A stretch of 64,000 nt of DNA from Candidatus Nitrosocosmicus agrestis (GCF_008389435.1 NZ_VUYS01000014.1:1-64000); one strand, 5' to 3'; shown: positions 9,271 through 18,137, counted from the first letter of the stretch. Numbers and translations are program-made. The notes: generated by a model from the letters alone, not told the origin.

Positions 9271-11070
9271 GTGTCCAATATTTTAAAATTAAAACCCGAT
9301 GTATGGGACTTGTCAGATCTAGTTAAGAGTCACAAGTCAGATGAAATAGAGAATAGATTACGAAAAATAAGTGACAAAATAAAAGCATTTGAGAACAAAA
9401 AGTTACTATTAAAACCCGATATTAAAGCCGCTGAATTCACAAGACTGATTAAAGATTCTGAATCTATAGCTGAGGATTTGAGCATAATATCAGGATATGC
9501 CCATTTAAAATATGCAGAAAATACTTCCGCAAATGATGTCGCTGCTTTGGTAACGAAAACAAACGTCTTCTCAACAGAAGCCTCAAATAGGTTATTATTC
9601 TTTGATTTATGGTTCAAAAAGGTTCTTGATAATGACAACGCCAATAGATTGATTAATGAAGTCCCTCCGGTTTACAAGTCACATCTAAATCATGAACGTT
9701 CTTTATCCAAATATACCTTAGAGGAACCAGAAGAAAGGATCATTAATTTGTTGGATGTAACAGGGATTAGTGCTTTGATCAAGGTGTACGATAGAATGTC
9801 AAATGGTTTTGAATTTGAATATCAAGAAATTCGAGGAAAAAGAAAAATTAACAAAATATTTACAAACAAAGAAAAACTGATGTCGCTTGTAAGAAGCTCA
9901 AAGCCATCAGAAAGAATGGCTGCTTACAAGGCATTATTATCTACCTATAAAAAGAACAGCGGAGTACTGGGAGAAATTTATTTGAATCGTCTGCTAAACT
10001 GGCACAATGAATACATTTTGCTTCGCAAATTTCCTAGCCCTATTTCTGTTAGAAACTTGTCTAATGATATCAGCGACGAGGCTATTTCAGCACTATTAAA
10101 GATTTGCAGAGACAATTCGAAACTGTTCCAGGAATACTTTGTTGAAAAAGCCAAGTTACTGAAGGTCAAAAAGCTTGAAAGATATCATTTGTACGCACCC
10201 CTAAAATCGACAAATCAATCTAAGGTAACGTATGCAAAATCAATGAAAATGGTTTTGGATGCATTCAAAGAATTTGAGCCACAATTTAGTAAAATAGTTG
10301 AAAACTTAATTTCAAAAAAACATATTCACTCCAAGCTACAAAACAATAAACAAGGCGGAGCCTTTTGTTCTACGATCTCCCCAACCATTTCGCCATATGT
10401 CTTGCTAAATTTTGACGGAACCTTGAGGGATATCTCAACAATGGCTCACGAGTTTGGACATGCTATTCATAGCGAGCTTGCTTCACAATTGCCTATAAGC
10501 GTACAACATCCCCCGTTGCCCCTAGCTGAAACTGCCTCTGTTTTTGGTGAAATGATACTAAATGACAAGCTCTTAAAAGATGCAAAGAAAAGAGATAGGA
10601 AAATCATGCTTGCAGAACAAGTAGACGATTTTTATGCCACAATCATGAGACAAGCATTTTTCACCATCTTCGAAATAAATGCTCATGAAATGGTTGGAAA
10701 AAATAGTGCCACCACAGTCGATGAGCTTTGTGATGTTTATCTAAATAACCTGAAGGAACAATTTGGAAAGTCGATGAAGATCTCAGAAGATTTCAAATAT
10801 GAGTGGCTGTATATCCCTCATTTCTATCATTCACCATTCTATTGTTACGCCTACTCGTTTGGAAACCTTATGGTAATGGCTTTGTATCAGCAATACAAAG
10901 AAGAAGGAAATAGTTTCATACCAAAGTATTTGAATATCCTTTCCTCTGGCGGGTCTAAAAAACCAGAAGAATTGTTGTTAGAGAATGAAATAGACATTAA
11001 AAAGGAAAGCTTTTGGCAAAGAGGGTTCGACCTCGTAGGCGAAAAAGTAAAAGCATTAAAAGAAATTTAA
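9271..11070 (+). CDS. pepF: oligoendopeptidase F-like metallopeptidase (M3 family)
   Basis: A cytoplasmic zinc endopeptidase that cuts short peptides left by protein turnover. The 599 aa length is normal for M3B. The zinc motif H393-E-F-G-H397 and downstream E420 (in ETASVFGE) supply the ligands and catalytic Glu. The long helical N-terminal part (residues 1-200) and the C-terminal YIPHFYHSPFYCYAYSFG, which includes the substrate-binding Tyr/His residues of the family, are intact. The start codon is GTG. An 11-base T-run at 11111-11121 is a likely terminator. Confidence 0.93.
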   Translation: MSNILKLKPDVWDLSDLVKSHKSDEIENRLRKISDKIKAFENKKLLLKPDIKAAEFTRLIKDSESIAEDLSIISGYAHLKYAENTSANDVAALVTKTNVFSTEASNRLLFFDLWFKKVLDNDNANRLINEVPPVYKSHLNHERSLSKYTLEEPEERIINLLDVTGISALIKVYDRMSNGFEFEYQEIRGKRKINKIFTNKEKLMSLVRSSKPSERMAAYKALLSTYKKNSGVLGEIYLNRLLNWHNEYILLRKFPSPISVRNLSNDISDEAISALLKICRDNSKLFQEYFVEKAKLLKVKKLERYHLYAPLKSTNQSKVTYAKSMKMVLDAFKEFEPQFSKIVENLISKKHIHSKLQNNKQGGAFCSTISPTISPYVLLNFDGTLRDISTMAHEFGHAIHSELASQLPISVQHPPLPLAETASVFGEMILNDKLLKDAKKRDRKIMLAEQVDDFYATIMRQAFFTIFEINAHEMVGKNSATTVDELCDVYLNNLKEQFGKSMKISEDFKYEWLYIPHFYHSPFYCYAYSFGNLMVMALYQQYKEEGNSFIPKYLNILSSGGSKKPEELLLENEIDIKKESFWQRGFDLVGEKVKALKEI

Positions 11071-11110
11071 AAAATCTGATTCCTAAAATCCATCAACAAC
11101 TTTTTCTGTG

Positions 11111-11121
11111 TTTTTTTTTTT
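11111..11121 (+). terminator. T-run terminator after pepF
   Basis: Eleven consecutive T residues 40 bases past the pepF stop on the coding strand. Archaeal RNA polymerase ends transcripts at such U-tracts. Confidence 0.5.
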
Positions 11122-11337
11122 GGCTACTATGAAAATTTGCACTAGTTTTTCTTTTTATTTAATCATATTATCAGTTTGTAAATTGTTGAGCAGGCTTTAA
11201 AAACAGCAAATAGAAAGAAAAATTCTTTTTTTTGTGAATATGAAAGGATCAAAATTATTAAAGTGAAATTACTCAATCATTAATTGTTTGCTGAGCTTAG
11301 ACTGCATTCGAGGATAATTATTGTGATGAAATACTGG

Positions 11338-11529
11338 CTAGTTATTTGAAGTTTTTTTCTCTCCAATAAATCGAAAGAAGAGAGCAGATACCACGAGAAT
11401 TACAGTTATAAGTATAATGCCAATCATTTGTTGAAATGAGATCTGAAATATCAATCCGAGGATGATAACAATAGCAGCGATTAGTCCAAATATTATGATC
11501 CAATTCTTTATAGCAATATCTTTAAACAT
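11338..11529 (-). CDS. small two-span membrane protein
   Basis: A 63 aa protein with two hydrophobic helices, about residues 8-29 (NWIIIFGLIAAIVIILGLIF) and 33-53 (MIGIILITVILVVSALFF), and a basic end GEKKTSNN. There is no recognised family. The clean hydrophobic pattern, a TTTTAT element upstream and same-strand position before a CBS gene support it as real. It could alternatively belong to the large class of unassigned archaeal mini-membrane proteins. Confidence 0.55.
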   Translation of the reverse strand: MFKDIAIKNWIIIFGLIAAIVIILGLIFQISFQQMIGIILITVILVVSALFFRFIGEKKTSNN

Positions 11530-11584
11530 TGAAAACTATTTCCAGAAATAAAACCAATTAATTACAAATTAGAGAGTGCAATAA

Positions 11585-11998
11585 TTAGTCAATCAATTCC
11601 ACTATACCCTGAGTTAACATTATTCTCCGCAACTCTTTTGCCAAATCTGTAACAGTGATAATGCCCACTACCTTTCCATTTGATATAACTGGTAATCTCC
11701 TAATCCTATTATTTATCATTCGTTGTACAGCGACGTTCACTGGAGTATCGGGCGCTGCAAATGTTTGTATTTTAGACATAAGTTCAGAAATTTTGACTTC
11801 GGAAGATTTCTTGTCATTAGCACAAACTCGTTTAACAAAATCACGTTCAGTAATTATACCGAGGAGTTGTTCGTTATCTTGTACAATCAAAGAGCTAATT
11901 CTTTTCTCCTTCATTAGCAAAGCGGCATCCAGAGCAGTTTTGGTAGGATCAATAGTTACTACTTGATTTGACATGATTTCACTTACCACTTCTTGCAT
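11585..11998 (-). CDS. CBS-domain pair protein
   Basis: A 137 aa stand-alone pair of CBS motifs: EIMSNQVVTIDPTKTALDAA opens the first and ELMSKIQTFAAPDTPVNVAV the second, each ending in GIIT(E/V)xD. CBS pairs bind adenine nucleotides or SAM and act as energy or ligand sensors, often on a partner protein. No enzyme domain is attached. A paralogue of similar layout lies at 27661-28119. The partner is unknown. Confidence 0.88.
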   Translation of the reverse strand: MQEVVSEIMSNQVVTIDPTKTALDAALLMKEKRISSLIVQDNEQLLGIITERDFVKRVCANDKKSSEVKISELMSKIQTFAAPDTPVNVAVQRMINNRIRRLPVISNGKVVGIITVTDLAKELRRIMLTQGIVELID

Positions 11999-12160
11999 AA
12001 CAATTTCTATTCCATTAAATAAAAAAAGATTTCTTTTGTACCAGATGTCAGGCTTCAGTTTTCATAGTAGCTAGCTATTAATTAAAGAATAACAATTTAG
12101 TTTTTTTAAGAAAACCTGCTGCTAGAGTAGCATTTGTAACCCGATAAAACTCGCAAAAGA

Positions 12161-12168
12161 TTTAAAAA
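12161..12168 (+). promoter_or_regulatory. TATA box for the 27-residue frame
   Basis: TTTAAAAA centred 27-28 bases before the ATG at 12192; this matches leaderless promoter spacing elsewhere in the window. Confidence 0.45.
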
Positions 12169-12191
12169 TGACAGGTCAAGAATAAGTGGTA

Positions 12192-12275
12192 ATGGAAACC
12201 AAGAATTTCTTTACCAAAATAATAAGTACTATTCGTCTTATTAGGGCTTCAAGGAAGCATAAGGTAACAGCTTAA
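12192..12275 (+). CDS. candidate 27-residue basic mini-protein
   Basis: A short frame, METKNFFTKIISTIRLIRA then SRKHKVTA, with seven Lys/Arg residues and an amphipathic helical pattern. It begins exactly 27-28 bases after the middle of TTTAAAAA at 12161-12168, the leaderless spacing seen at neighbouring genes, which is the main reason for calling it. I do not recognise the peptide. It lies between the CBS gene and amoB in an otherwise empty 520-base stretch. Confidence 0.4.
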   Translation: METKNFFTKIISTIRLIRASRKHKVTA

Positions 12276-12519
12276 ATTCACAAAGCTCTAGATATTTATT
12301 TCTCACAAGTTTATCTATATACACATATTATTTACCCCTCCATATTATGGGAGTACAGGGATCAAGAATAAATGATTTATAATATGGTCTTATCTAGATA
12401 AAGCGTAAAGTCACATACTAAAAGTACATTAGAGAAAAACCTTCGATAACAAATAATTTATGTTAGTAAATTACAAACCTATATTTACATATTTTTTTAG
12501 AATTAAAAAAAGAAAGAGA
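12276..12519. other. intergenic, T-rich end of amoB transcript
   Basis: AT-rich DNA without a gene. On the minus strand, the T-rich stretch at about 12503-12513 follows the amoB stop and could be its terminator. Confidence 0.4.
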
Positions 12520-13098
12520 TTAGATAACTTGCCAGGGTCTAGTGGCGAACGTAATTCCAAGCCCTGCAGCAATGATGATGCTTTGATAGATTATGTTATT
12601 CCATGGAATGGGCTTTAGTATTGGTTCTCCTACTACTTGAATGGTCTGACCTGGGCCTAATCCTGGTCCTACGGATGCTAGGTTCAACTGAGTATGAACG
12701 TGGTAAATACCTGGTTCAAGGGCTTTAGCTTCAATCCTATATGGTATAGTTTCTTGTGGTTGAATTTCAATTATGTTACCTGGAGGATCTCTGCTGACGA
12801 ATTCCCATCTATTTCCTGCGTTAGTAGATTCACTGAACAAAGATATCCACCCTCTCATTGGTCTGTTGACAAGACTTTGTAGTTCTCCTGTCACCACCAA
12901 AGTATCACCTGTGTTAAGTGATTGGGCCGAGAAGGCTTCATTATTGATTCTGACGAATCTACTTTGAAGTTGTGCCTGAACTCCGTGACCATCAGCCATT
13001 GGAAGTAGTGCAATAATACTGGCTATTATCGATGCTCCTGCAATAAAAGTTACAATTAGAAACACCATAGCGGGTTTGTTGCCGCTCTTCTTATTCAT
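12520..13098 (-). CDS. amoB: archaeal ammonia monooxygenase subunit B
   Basis: One of the membrane subunits of the copper enzyme that oxidises ammonia to hydroxylamine. The 192 aa are typical of archaeal AmoB, which has a single cupredoxin domain where bacterial proteins have two. There is a signal/anchor helix at about 11-33, the family pattern DGHGVQAQLQSRFVRINNE with His38, the motif IYHVHTQLNLASVGPGLGPG with His133 and His135, and a final helix at about 168-188 ending ATRPWQVI. The three His match the copper ligands of bacterial PmoB/AmoB. It is separated from amoA by a 2-oxoacid oxidoreductase. Two TATA-like elements lie upstream. Confidence 0.97.
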   Translation of the reverse strand: MNKKSGNKPAMVFLIVTFIAGASIIASIIALLPMADGHGVQAQLQSRFVRINNEAFSAQSLNTGDTLVVTGELQSLVNRPMRGWISLFSESTNAGNRWEFVSRDPPGNIIEIQPQETIPYRIEAKALEPGIYHVHTQLNLASVGPGLGPGQTIQVVGEPILKPIPWNNIIYQSIIIAAGLGITFATRPWQVI

Positions 13099-13121
13099 CT
13101 AGGGATTCCACTGGTTACATA

Positions 13122-13129
13122 GATAAAAA
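13122..13129 (-). promoter_or_regulatory. candidate amoB TATA box
   Basis: TTTTTATC on the minus strand, centred about 27 bases before the amoB ATG at 13098; the spacing fits a leaderless transcript. Confidence 0.5.
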
Positions 13130-13133
13130 GTTT

Positions 13134-13149
13134 GCTGTTTATAACCAGC
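13134..13149 (-). promoter_or_regulatory. 16-bp near-palindrome upstream of amoB
   Basis: GCTGGTTATAAACAGC on the minus strand. The outer GCTG/CAGC and inner TTATAA are symmetric, with one mismatched pair. It sits immediately upstream of the TTTTTATC box, where an archaeal activator or repressor could act. The TTATAA core could itself be a TATA box. Confidence 0.35.
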
Positions 13150-13368
13150 AGTTATTACATATTAGATTTATTTGATATACAATAACTAAGAAGATATTTG
13201 GATTCAAACAAGTCAAGGGGATGATCCTTTCTACCACATACACAAGACCAGTTATAGTCTACATTGTAACATCATACAGTGAATGATCAAGTCCACATAA
13301 TTTTATTATTAGATATAAAGAAATTAAAAAGTATAAATATATTGTTTTTATATATTTAAACCAAATCA

Positions 13369-13527
13369 TTGGACCAGATTGATGACTTTCGAGCTCAAAA
13401 TATTGAGGATAATGTTTGGTGCGATTTATGTGGCAACGTACTTGACGCTTGTATGTGCGTTTGTCCATATTGTGGCCGAAGTGACAAGTGCGAGTGTTGT
13501 GTGCAAGACTCCATGACTGGTGGATAG
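13369..13527 (+). CDS. 52-residue cysteine-rich zinc-ribbon-like protein
   Basis: A TTG-initiated frame encoding 52 residues with eight cysteines: WCDLCGNVLDACMCVCPYCG then KCECCVQDSMTGG. The CxxC and CxCxCxxC spacing suggests two metal knuckles. TATA-like runs lie upstream (13332-13355). An opposite-strand frame of 69 codons overlaps but has no recognisable features. It lies just before the oxidoreductase operon on the same strand, 62 bases away. Function unknown; metal binding is an inference from the Cys pattern. Confidence 0.65.
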   Translation: MDQIDDFRAQNIEDNVWCDLCGNVLDACMCVCPYCGRSDKCECCVQDSMTGG

Positions 13528-13589
13528 TTATATATAAAATTTTGTTATCGAAACTATATTAAGAACAGTTACAAACTATAAAATAATTA

Positions 13590-15617
13590 ATGTTAAATTC
13601 TAGAGAGTCCATTTCTTGGGTAATTGGTGGGCCTCAGGGAAGCGGAGTTGACTCTGCATCCCACATTTTCCTGAAATCCATTGCAATGGCCGGCTTACAC
13701 ATATTTGGCAAGAGGGAATACCATTCAAATATCAAAGGGGAGCATAGTTATTTTTCGATACGATTCTCTGACAAGATAGTAAGGTCACATGTAGATGAAA
13801 TTGACATCCTCGTAAGCTTCGATGCTGAGACAGTTCTAAGACACTCACCATTTGTAGTAAACGAGGGCGTTCTAATTTATGATCCTGACATCACAAATAA
13901 GAAGATAGAAGAAATACATACTTTGGACTTTTCATCTAAAGAAAGAATAAAGAAAATTCTATCCTCCAGTAAAAAATGTTATGATTTTAAAGGAATTTTA
14001 GAAGATCTTAGAGAGAGGGGTGTAAAACTAATTGAATTACCATATTTCGATTTGATCAAAGAATTTTCGGAAAAGATTCAGGATCACTCTCTAAGCAAAT
14101 TAGCCAGGATTACAAACGTCATGTCATTGTCGGCTTCTTTGGCAATCATGAATTTCGACGTAGAATTAATGAAACGTGGTATACAAGATACATTTTCAAG
14201 CAAACCAAAGATAATGGAAATAAATACGGATGCTGCTATTTTTACATATAACTATGTCAAAGAAAATTTTAAAGATTCTTATTTCAAATATTCTGTAAAT
14301 ACAAAAGACAAAAAGCCAAATGCACAGAATTTGATAATTGCCCAAGGAAACCAAACATCGCCATTGGGCAAGATTGTTGCAGGGTGCAGATTCCAAACTT
14401 ATTATCCAATAACACCCGCTACGGACGACAGCGAATATTTAGAATCAAATCAACTAGTTGAACAGAAGGATGAAAAATATGGATCAGTAGTAGTTGTTCA
14501 GACAGAGGATGAAATAGCTGCGATTACGATGGCAATCGGAGCAGCTTTAACCAGTGTACGGGCATGTACTACTACTTCTGGACCAGGATTTTCCCTCATG
14601 GCAGAAGCATTGGGATGGGCAGGAATCAATGAAGTTCCATTAGTAGTTACCCTATATCAAAGAGCTGGTCCTTCAACTGGCCTTCCCACAAGACAAGAAC
14701 AAGGGGATTTATTGTTTGCCATTAACGCAGGCCATGGTGAATTTCCTAAAATTGTTTATGCGTCGGGTGACATTGAAGAAAGTTTTTACGATACTATAAG
14801 AGTTTTTAACTACGCAGAAATATTTCAAACTCCTGTAATTCACCTCCTAGACAAGTATTTGTCCAACAGCATAATTACGTGTAATCGTTTCAATTATCGT
14901 GAGATTAAAATTAACAGAGGCAAACTCAAACAAACTCAACCTAAAGACGAAACCTTGCCCGAATCTCGATTTAAACGCTTTGACCTAAACGGGGGTGAAA
15001 TTTCAGAAAGGGTTCCTTTAGGTACTGAGAACGCAATTTTTTGGAATACGGGTGACGAACATGACGAGTATGGACACATTACTGAGGATCCAACAATGCG
15101 CAAGGACATGATGGAAAAACGACTTTCAAAATTGGAACTTATCAGTAGTAACATACCAATAGATGAACAAATATCAATCGAATTTGAAAGTGAACTAGAC
15201 TTTAGCTCGGCTACTCTACTCCTAGTTCTAAGTTGGGGATCTACAAAGGGTGCAATACTCGATTCACTTGCAAGGTTGTCGAAAGAAAGAAAACAAATTC
15301 AATTCCTTTACATACAAATCAAGCTCCTGAATCCGTTTCCCGGTAAAGAACTAGAAAATGTAATAATGGATAAGATAGAAAGAATCAAGAAAAATACAAA
15401 AATCTCTTCCAAACTTTTAGTTAAATCTGTTGTAATTGAAATGAACTATTTATCGCAACTAGATCTTTTGATAAAACAGAATACTAATTTAAGGGCAGAT
15501 TACAACGTTTTGAAATACAATGGCAGGCCAATGAGTAATACAGAAATATATGATTCACTTTTAAATATTATAGAAAATAAATCAGAACAAAAGGTGATTT
15601 TGACTAATGGAGTATAG
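13590..15617 (+). CDS. korA: 2-oxoacid:ferredoxin oxidoreductase, fused gamma/alpha subunit
   Basis: Oxidatively decarboxylates a 2-oxoacid to its acyl-CoA, reducing ferredoxin, or runs in reverse. The 675 aa combine the gamma domain (residues about 8-190, GGPQGSGVDSASHIF at the start) with the alpha subunit (about 245-675, GCRFQTYYPITPATDDSEYL and TTTSGPGFSLMAEALGWAG). This fusion is the common archaeal form. The beta-subunit gene overlaps the last 11 bases. Whether it prefers 2-oxoglutarate or pyruvate cannot be decided by eye; korA is the most usual name for this layout. An ATATTA element near 13554-13560 fits a leaderless start. Confidence 0.93.
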   Translation: MLNSRESISWVIGGPQGSGVDSASHIFLKSIAMAGLHIFGKREYHSNIKGEHSYFSIRFSDKIVRSHVDEIDILVSFDAETVLRHSPFVVNEGVLIYDPDITNKKIEEIHTLDFSSKERIKKILSSSKKCYDFKGILEDLRERGVKLIELPYFDLIKEFSEKIQDHSLSKLARITNVMSLSASLAIMNFDVELMKRGIQDTFSSKPKIMEINTDAAIFTYNYVKENFKDSYFKYSVNTKDKKPNAQNLIIAQGNQTSPLGKIVAGCRFQTYYPITPATDDSEYLESNQLVEQKDEKYGSVVVVQTEDEIAAITMAIGAALTSVRACTTTSGPGFSLMAEALGWAGINEVPLVVTLYQRAGPSTGLPTRQEQGDLLFAINAGHGEFPKIVYASGDIEESFYDTIRVFNYAEIFQTPVIHLLDKYLSNSIITCNRFNYREIKINRGKLKQTQPKDETLPESRFKRFDLNGGEISERVPLGTENAIFWNTGDEHDEYGHITEDPTMRKDMMEKRLSKLELISSNIPIDEQISIEFESELDFSSATLLLVLSWGSTKGAILDSLARLSKERKQIQFLYIQIKLLNPFPGKELENVIMDKIERIKKNTKISSKLLVKSVVIEMNYLSQLDLLIKQNTNLRADYNVLKYNGRPMSNTEIYDSLLNIIENKSEQKVILTNGV

Positions 15618-16572
15618 TATTTCCGATTATAAAACAACTGTGCATAACGATTGGTGTGCAGGATGTGGTGACTTTGGAATTCTAAATGCAATTCAAATGA
15701 CACTTTATGAAATGAAAATTTTACCTCACAACGCAGCCATATTCTCAGGAATTGGATGTTCGGGTAAAACACCGCATTTTATAAACACTTTTGGTATTCA
15801 TACGTTACACGGGAGAGTATTGCCATTTGCTCAAGGAGCAAAGTTAGCAAATCCTAGTTTAAATATCATTGCTGTAGGAGGAGATGGAGATGGCCTTGGA
15901 ATAGGCTCTGGACATTTTGTTAATGCAGGTAGAAGGAATATTGATCTAACTTACATTATTTACAATAATGGTGTTTACGGGCTTACAAAGGGTCAAGCTT
16001 CACCCACCTTAAAACTAGGAGTTAAAACCAAATCTTTACCACAGCCTAATGTCAACGAGAGTATTAACCCCATTGCACTCGCTTGTATTAGTGGTTTCAC
16101 ATTTGTGGCAAGGGGTTATTCTTATGATGTAAAATATCTAAAAGAAATAATCAAAAAAGGCATAGTGCATAAAGGACTATCATTTATAGATGTTTTACAG
16201 CCCTGTCCTACTTACAATGATATAAATACTAAAGATTGGTATCAAAGTTACAAGACGGATGAAGACAATCCATCAATAAAGATTCCCAAAATATACAAAT
16301 TAGAAGATCAAGGATATGATGGTACAGTAAAGGAGGAGGGCGATATGGCTACTAAAATCCTTTCTGCAATTGAGAAATCAAGAGAATGGGAAGACAGAAT
16401 ACCCGTAGGAGTTTTTTATGAAAACAAATTAATTCCAACTTTTGGCGAAAGATTGCAAACTAGAATCGAAAATTATTATCAATATCCACCGTCGCAACAA
16501 CAAATCGTTGATAAGGACAGCTACTCAATCACAGATATCGATCGATTGATAGAAGATCTCAAAACTGGTTGA
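15607..16572 (+). CDS. korB: 2-oxoacid:ferredoxin oxidoreductase, beta subunit
   Basis: Holds the thiamine diphosphate and an iron-sulfur cluster. The 321 aa show the cluster motif WCAGCGDFGILNA, then GIGCSGKTPHF, and the TPP/Mg motif GGDGDGLGIGSGHFVNAGR. NNGVYGLTKGQASPT is also typical. It overlaps korA by 11 bases, so the two are translated together as one enzyme. A T-rich tract near 16591-16600 is a plausible terminator. Confidence 0.95.
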   Translation: MEYSISDYKTTVHNDWCAGCGDFGILNAIQMTLYEMKILPHNAAIFSGIGCSGKTPHFINTFGIHTLHGRVLPFAQGAKLANPSLNIIAVGGDGDGLGIGSGHFVNAGRRNIDLTYIIYNNGVYGLTKGQASPTLKLGVKTKSLPQPNVNESINPIALACISGFTFVARGYSYDVKYLKEIIKKGIVHKGLSFIDVLQPCPTYNDINTKDWYQSYKTDEDNPSIKIPKIYKLEDQGYDGTVKEEGDMATKILSAIEKSREWEDRIPVGVFYENKLIPTFGERLQTRIENYYQYPPSQQQIVDKDSYSITDIDRLIEDLKTG

Positions 16573-16885
16573 ATTCTGCAAGACCAGACAAGATTTTTTC
16601 ATCTTCATATTAGACATTTTTTAATAAATGGATTCACAGATTTATTTGCTCTAGTATTGGCATTCTCAATTCAAAGCATATACAATAACCATCCAAGATC
16701 TCATTTTCGTTGCAACCAGATTATTTGCATTTTTTAAAATCTCAGAACAATATTAAAATAAGCTTACTTGTTAATTCTACCCTTCGTTACATCTATGGGT
16801 AATGATAATTGGATAAGCAATTCTATATTATAGAACGTTTAATACAGTATTTCCTAATTTTTGATATAAATAAAAAATTTGGGAT
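16573..16885. other. intergenic between converging korB and amoA
   Basis: AT-rich DNA between two gene ends. I see no frame or RNA. T-rich tracts on each strand near the two stops are likely terminators. Confidence 0.4.
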
Positions 16886-17536
16886 TTAGTCCCATTTACT
16901 CCAGGCGGCCATCCACCTGTAAGTCCAGGTATTGAGTTTCGCACCCAAAGCTGCAATAGGCACACAAAGCACCGCTCCGGCACCGGCTCCTAACGCTACA
17001 GGACTGTTATAGAACTTTCCGACCTGTGGTTCAATAGGAGTCATGTATGGAGGTAGTGTCGGTCTTGGATACTTAAATGCCATTTCCAATGGGTCTGCTA
17101 CCAGCAACAAGTTAATCATATTAAATAGTGGCAGTGACATTCCTACTAGCACACCACCAATTAATATAGCTGCGTGTTTGTTTCGCCTTGTTGCCCAGTA
17201 CGCCAAATCCAATAGCATTGCAGACGGTATCCAAACTGGGACCACGACAAAGTCGTATGGGTATCCCAATGCAAACCAGGCTCCTTTTGCAACCCATGTA
17301 TATATCGTCATTATAGTCGCATAATACGTAGCAGTGCCTGGAACACCTGTAAACAACATATAGTATATAGCTCCTACCACAAGCATTGTGGATTGAGAAA
17401 TCGAGAACACAACAAATGATGTCCATGCCCAGTCAGTGTAGAAGATGTAATCTCCTGCGTTGATTGTAAGCAACGTACTATTAACTGCAACAACAACTAT
17501 GAATAAATAGTGAGTTGTACGTCTTAACCAGACCAT
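16886..17536 (-). CDS. amoA: archaeal ammonia monooxygenase subunit A
   Basis: Membrane subunit of ammonia monooxygenase and the standard marker gene for ammonia-oxidising archaea. The 216 aa start MVWLRRTTHYLFIVVVAV and run through GDYIFYTDWAWTS, GVPGTATYYATIM, YPYDFVVVPVWIPSAMLLDL and PYMTPIEPQVGKFYNSPV to WAAWSKWD-type ending (MAAWSKWD), with five to six membrane helices. A frame with 15 extra residues is open upstream, but a TATATA box at 17560-17566 lies 27 bases before the ATG at 17536, exactly the leaderless distance, and the known family begins here. It lies downstream of amoX on the same strand, with its own promoter. Confidence 0.98.
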   Translation of the reverse strand: MVWLRRTTHYLFIVVVAVNSTLLTINAGDYIFYTDWAWTSFVVFSISQSTMLVVGAIYYMLFTGVPGTATYYATIMTIYTWVAKGAWFALGYPYDFVVVPVWIPSAMLLDLAYWATRRNKHAAILIGGVLVGMSLPLFNMINLLLVADPLEMAFKYPRPTLPPYMTPIEPQVGKFYNSPVALGAGAGAVLCVPIAALGAKLNTWTYRWMAAWSKWD

Positions 17537-17559
17537 TAGTATGCTGTTCTTATAGGTAG

Positions 17560-17566
17560 TATATAA
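17560..17566 (-). promoter_or_regulatory. TATA box of amoA
   Basis: ATATA-type core on the minus strand, centred 27 bases before the ATG at 17536. It indicates that amoA can be transcribed separately from amoX and rules against the longer start at 17581. Confidence 0.65.
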
Positions 17567-17679
17567 GATTTTGTATGTCAAAATTCCTAAATTGGCATAA
17601 TAACAAAGACTAATTGATTAATTAACAGTCAAATAAACACTAAAACTTTAATGGGTTTTAAAAAATGGGGGTAAGGATA

Positions 17680-18018
17680 TTACATTCTAACCGGCTTTTC
17701 ACCGACTATTTTTAACATCCAAATCATACCTAATACTTCAATTACTGTGAGGACAGAGAGTGCATACAGACCACTTGGTAACGGGTAAGCCCATGGATAC
17801 ACGGTGACTCCAACATAAACACCACCAGCTGTAGCAACCCAACATAGAATAAATCCCAAAACTATAATTCCTTTCATATTTTCAACTCTACGGCCTATCA
17901 TCCGTTCAATCTCGTCTCTGCTTGCTCCTGAAGAGCCTCCACCACTACTACTACTACTACCACCACCACTACCAGAACCAGTTTGTCCAGTAGGTTTATA
18001 CCCTTTTGGTAAAGTCAT
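17680..18018 (-). CDS. amoX: AmoX, small membrane protein of the archaeal amo cluster
   Basis: A 112 aa protein found only beside archaeal amoA. Residues about 12-34 are a Gly/Ser run, followed by a short charged helix DEIERMIGRRVENMKG and two membrane spans, about 50-71 and 80-103 (YALSVLTVIEVLGMIWMLKI). AmoX is proposed as an extra structural subunit of the archaeal enzyme; its biochemical role is not established. A TTTAAAAA box centred about 27 bases upstream suggests a leaderless mRNA. The long Gly/Ser linker is a noticeable lineage-specific part. Confidence 0.9.
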   Translation of the reverse strand: MTLPKGYKPTGQTGSGSGGGSSSSSGGGSSGASRDEIERMIGRRVENMKGIIVLGFILCWVATAGGVYVGVTVYPWAYPLPSGLYALSVLTVIEVLGMIWMLKIVGEKPVRM

Positions 18019-18039
18019 TATTTGTAATAAAGGCGGTAC

Positions 18040-18050
18040 CTTTTTAAATT
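18040..18050 (-). promoter_or_regulatory. TATA box of amoX
   Basis: AATTTAAAAAG on the minus strand centred about 27 bases before the amoX ATG at 18018. Confidence 0.55.
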
Positions 18051-18137
18051 TTGCTATCTAATTTCGCCTTTTTGAATTGTGTCAATTTGCAAGGATTGGA
18101 ATTAAAACTAAGAATAGAAAACTAGATAAAAAAATAT

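Noticed and set aside
13259-13468. 69-codon minus-strand frame
   Set aside because: It overlaps the Cys-rich plus-strand frame, has no motif or promoter, and its hydrophobic end arises from AT-rich promoter DNA.
12000-18100. amoC in the amo region
   Set aside because: I looked for the characteristic AmoC membrane protein on both strands around amoB and amoA and found none.
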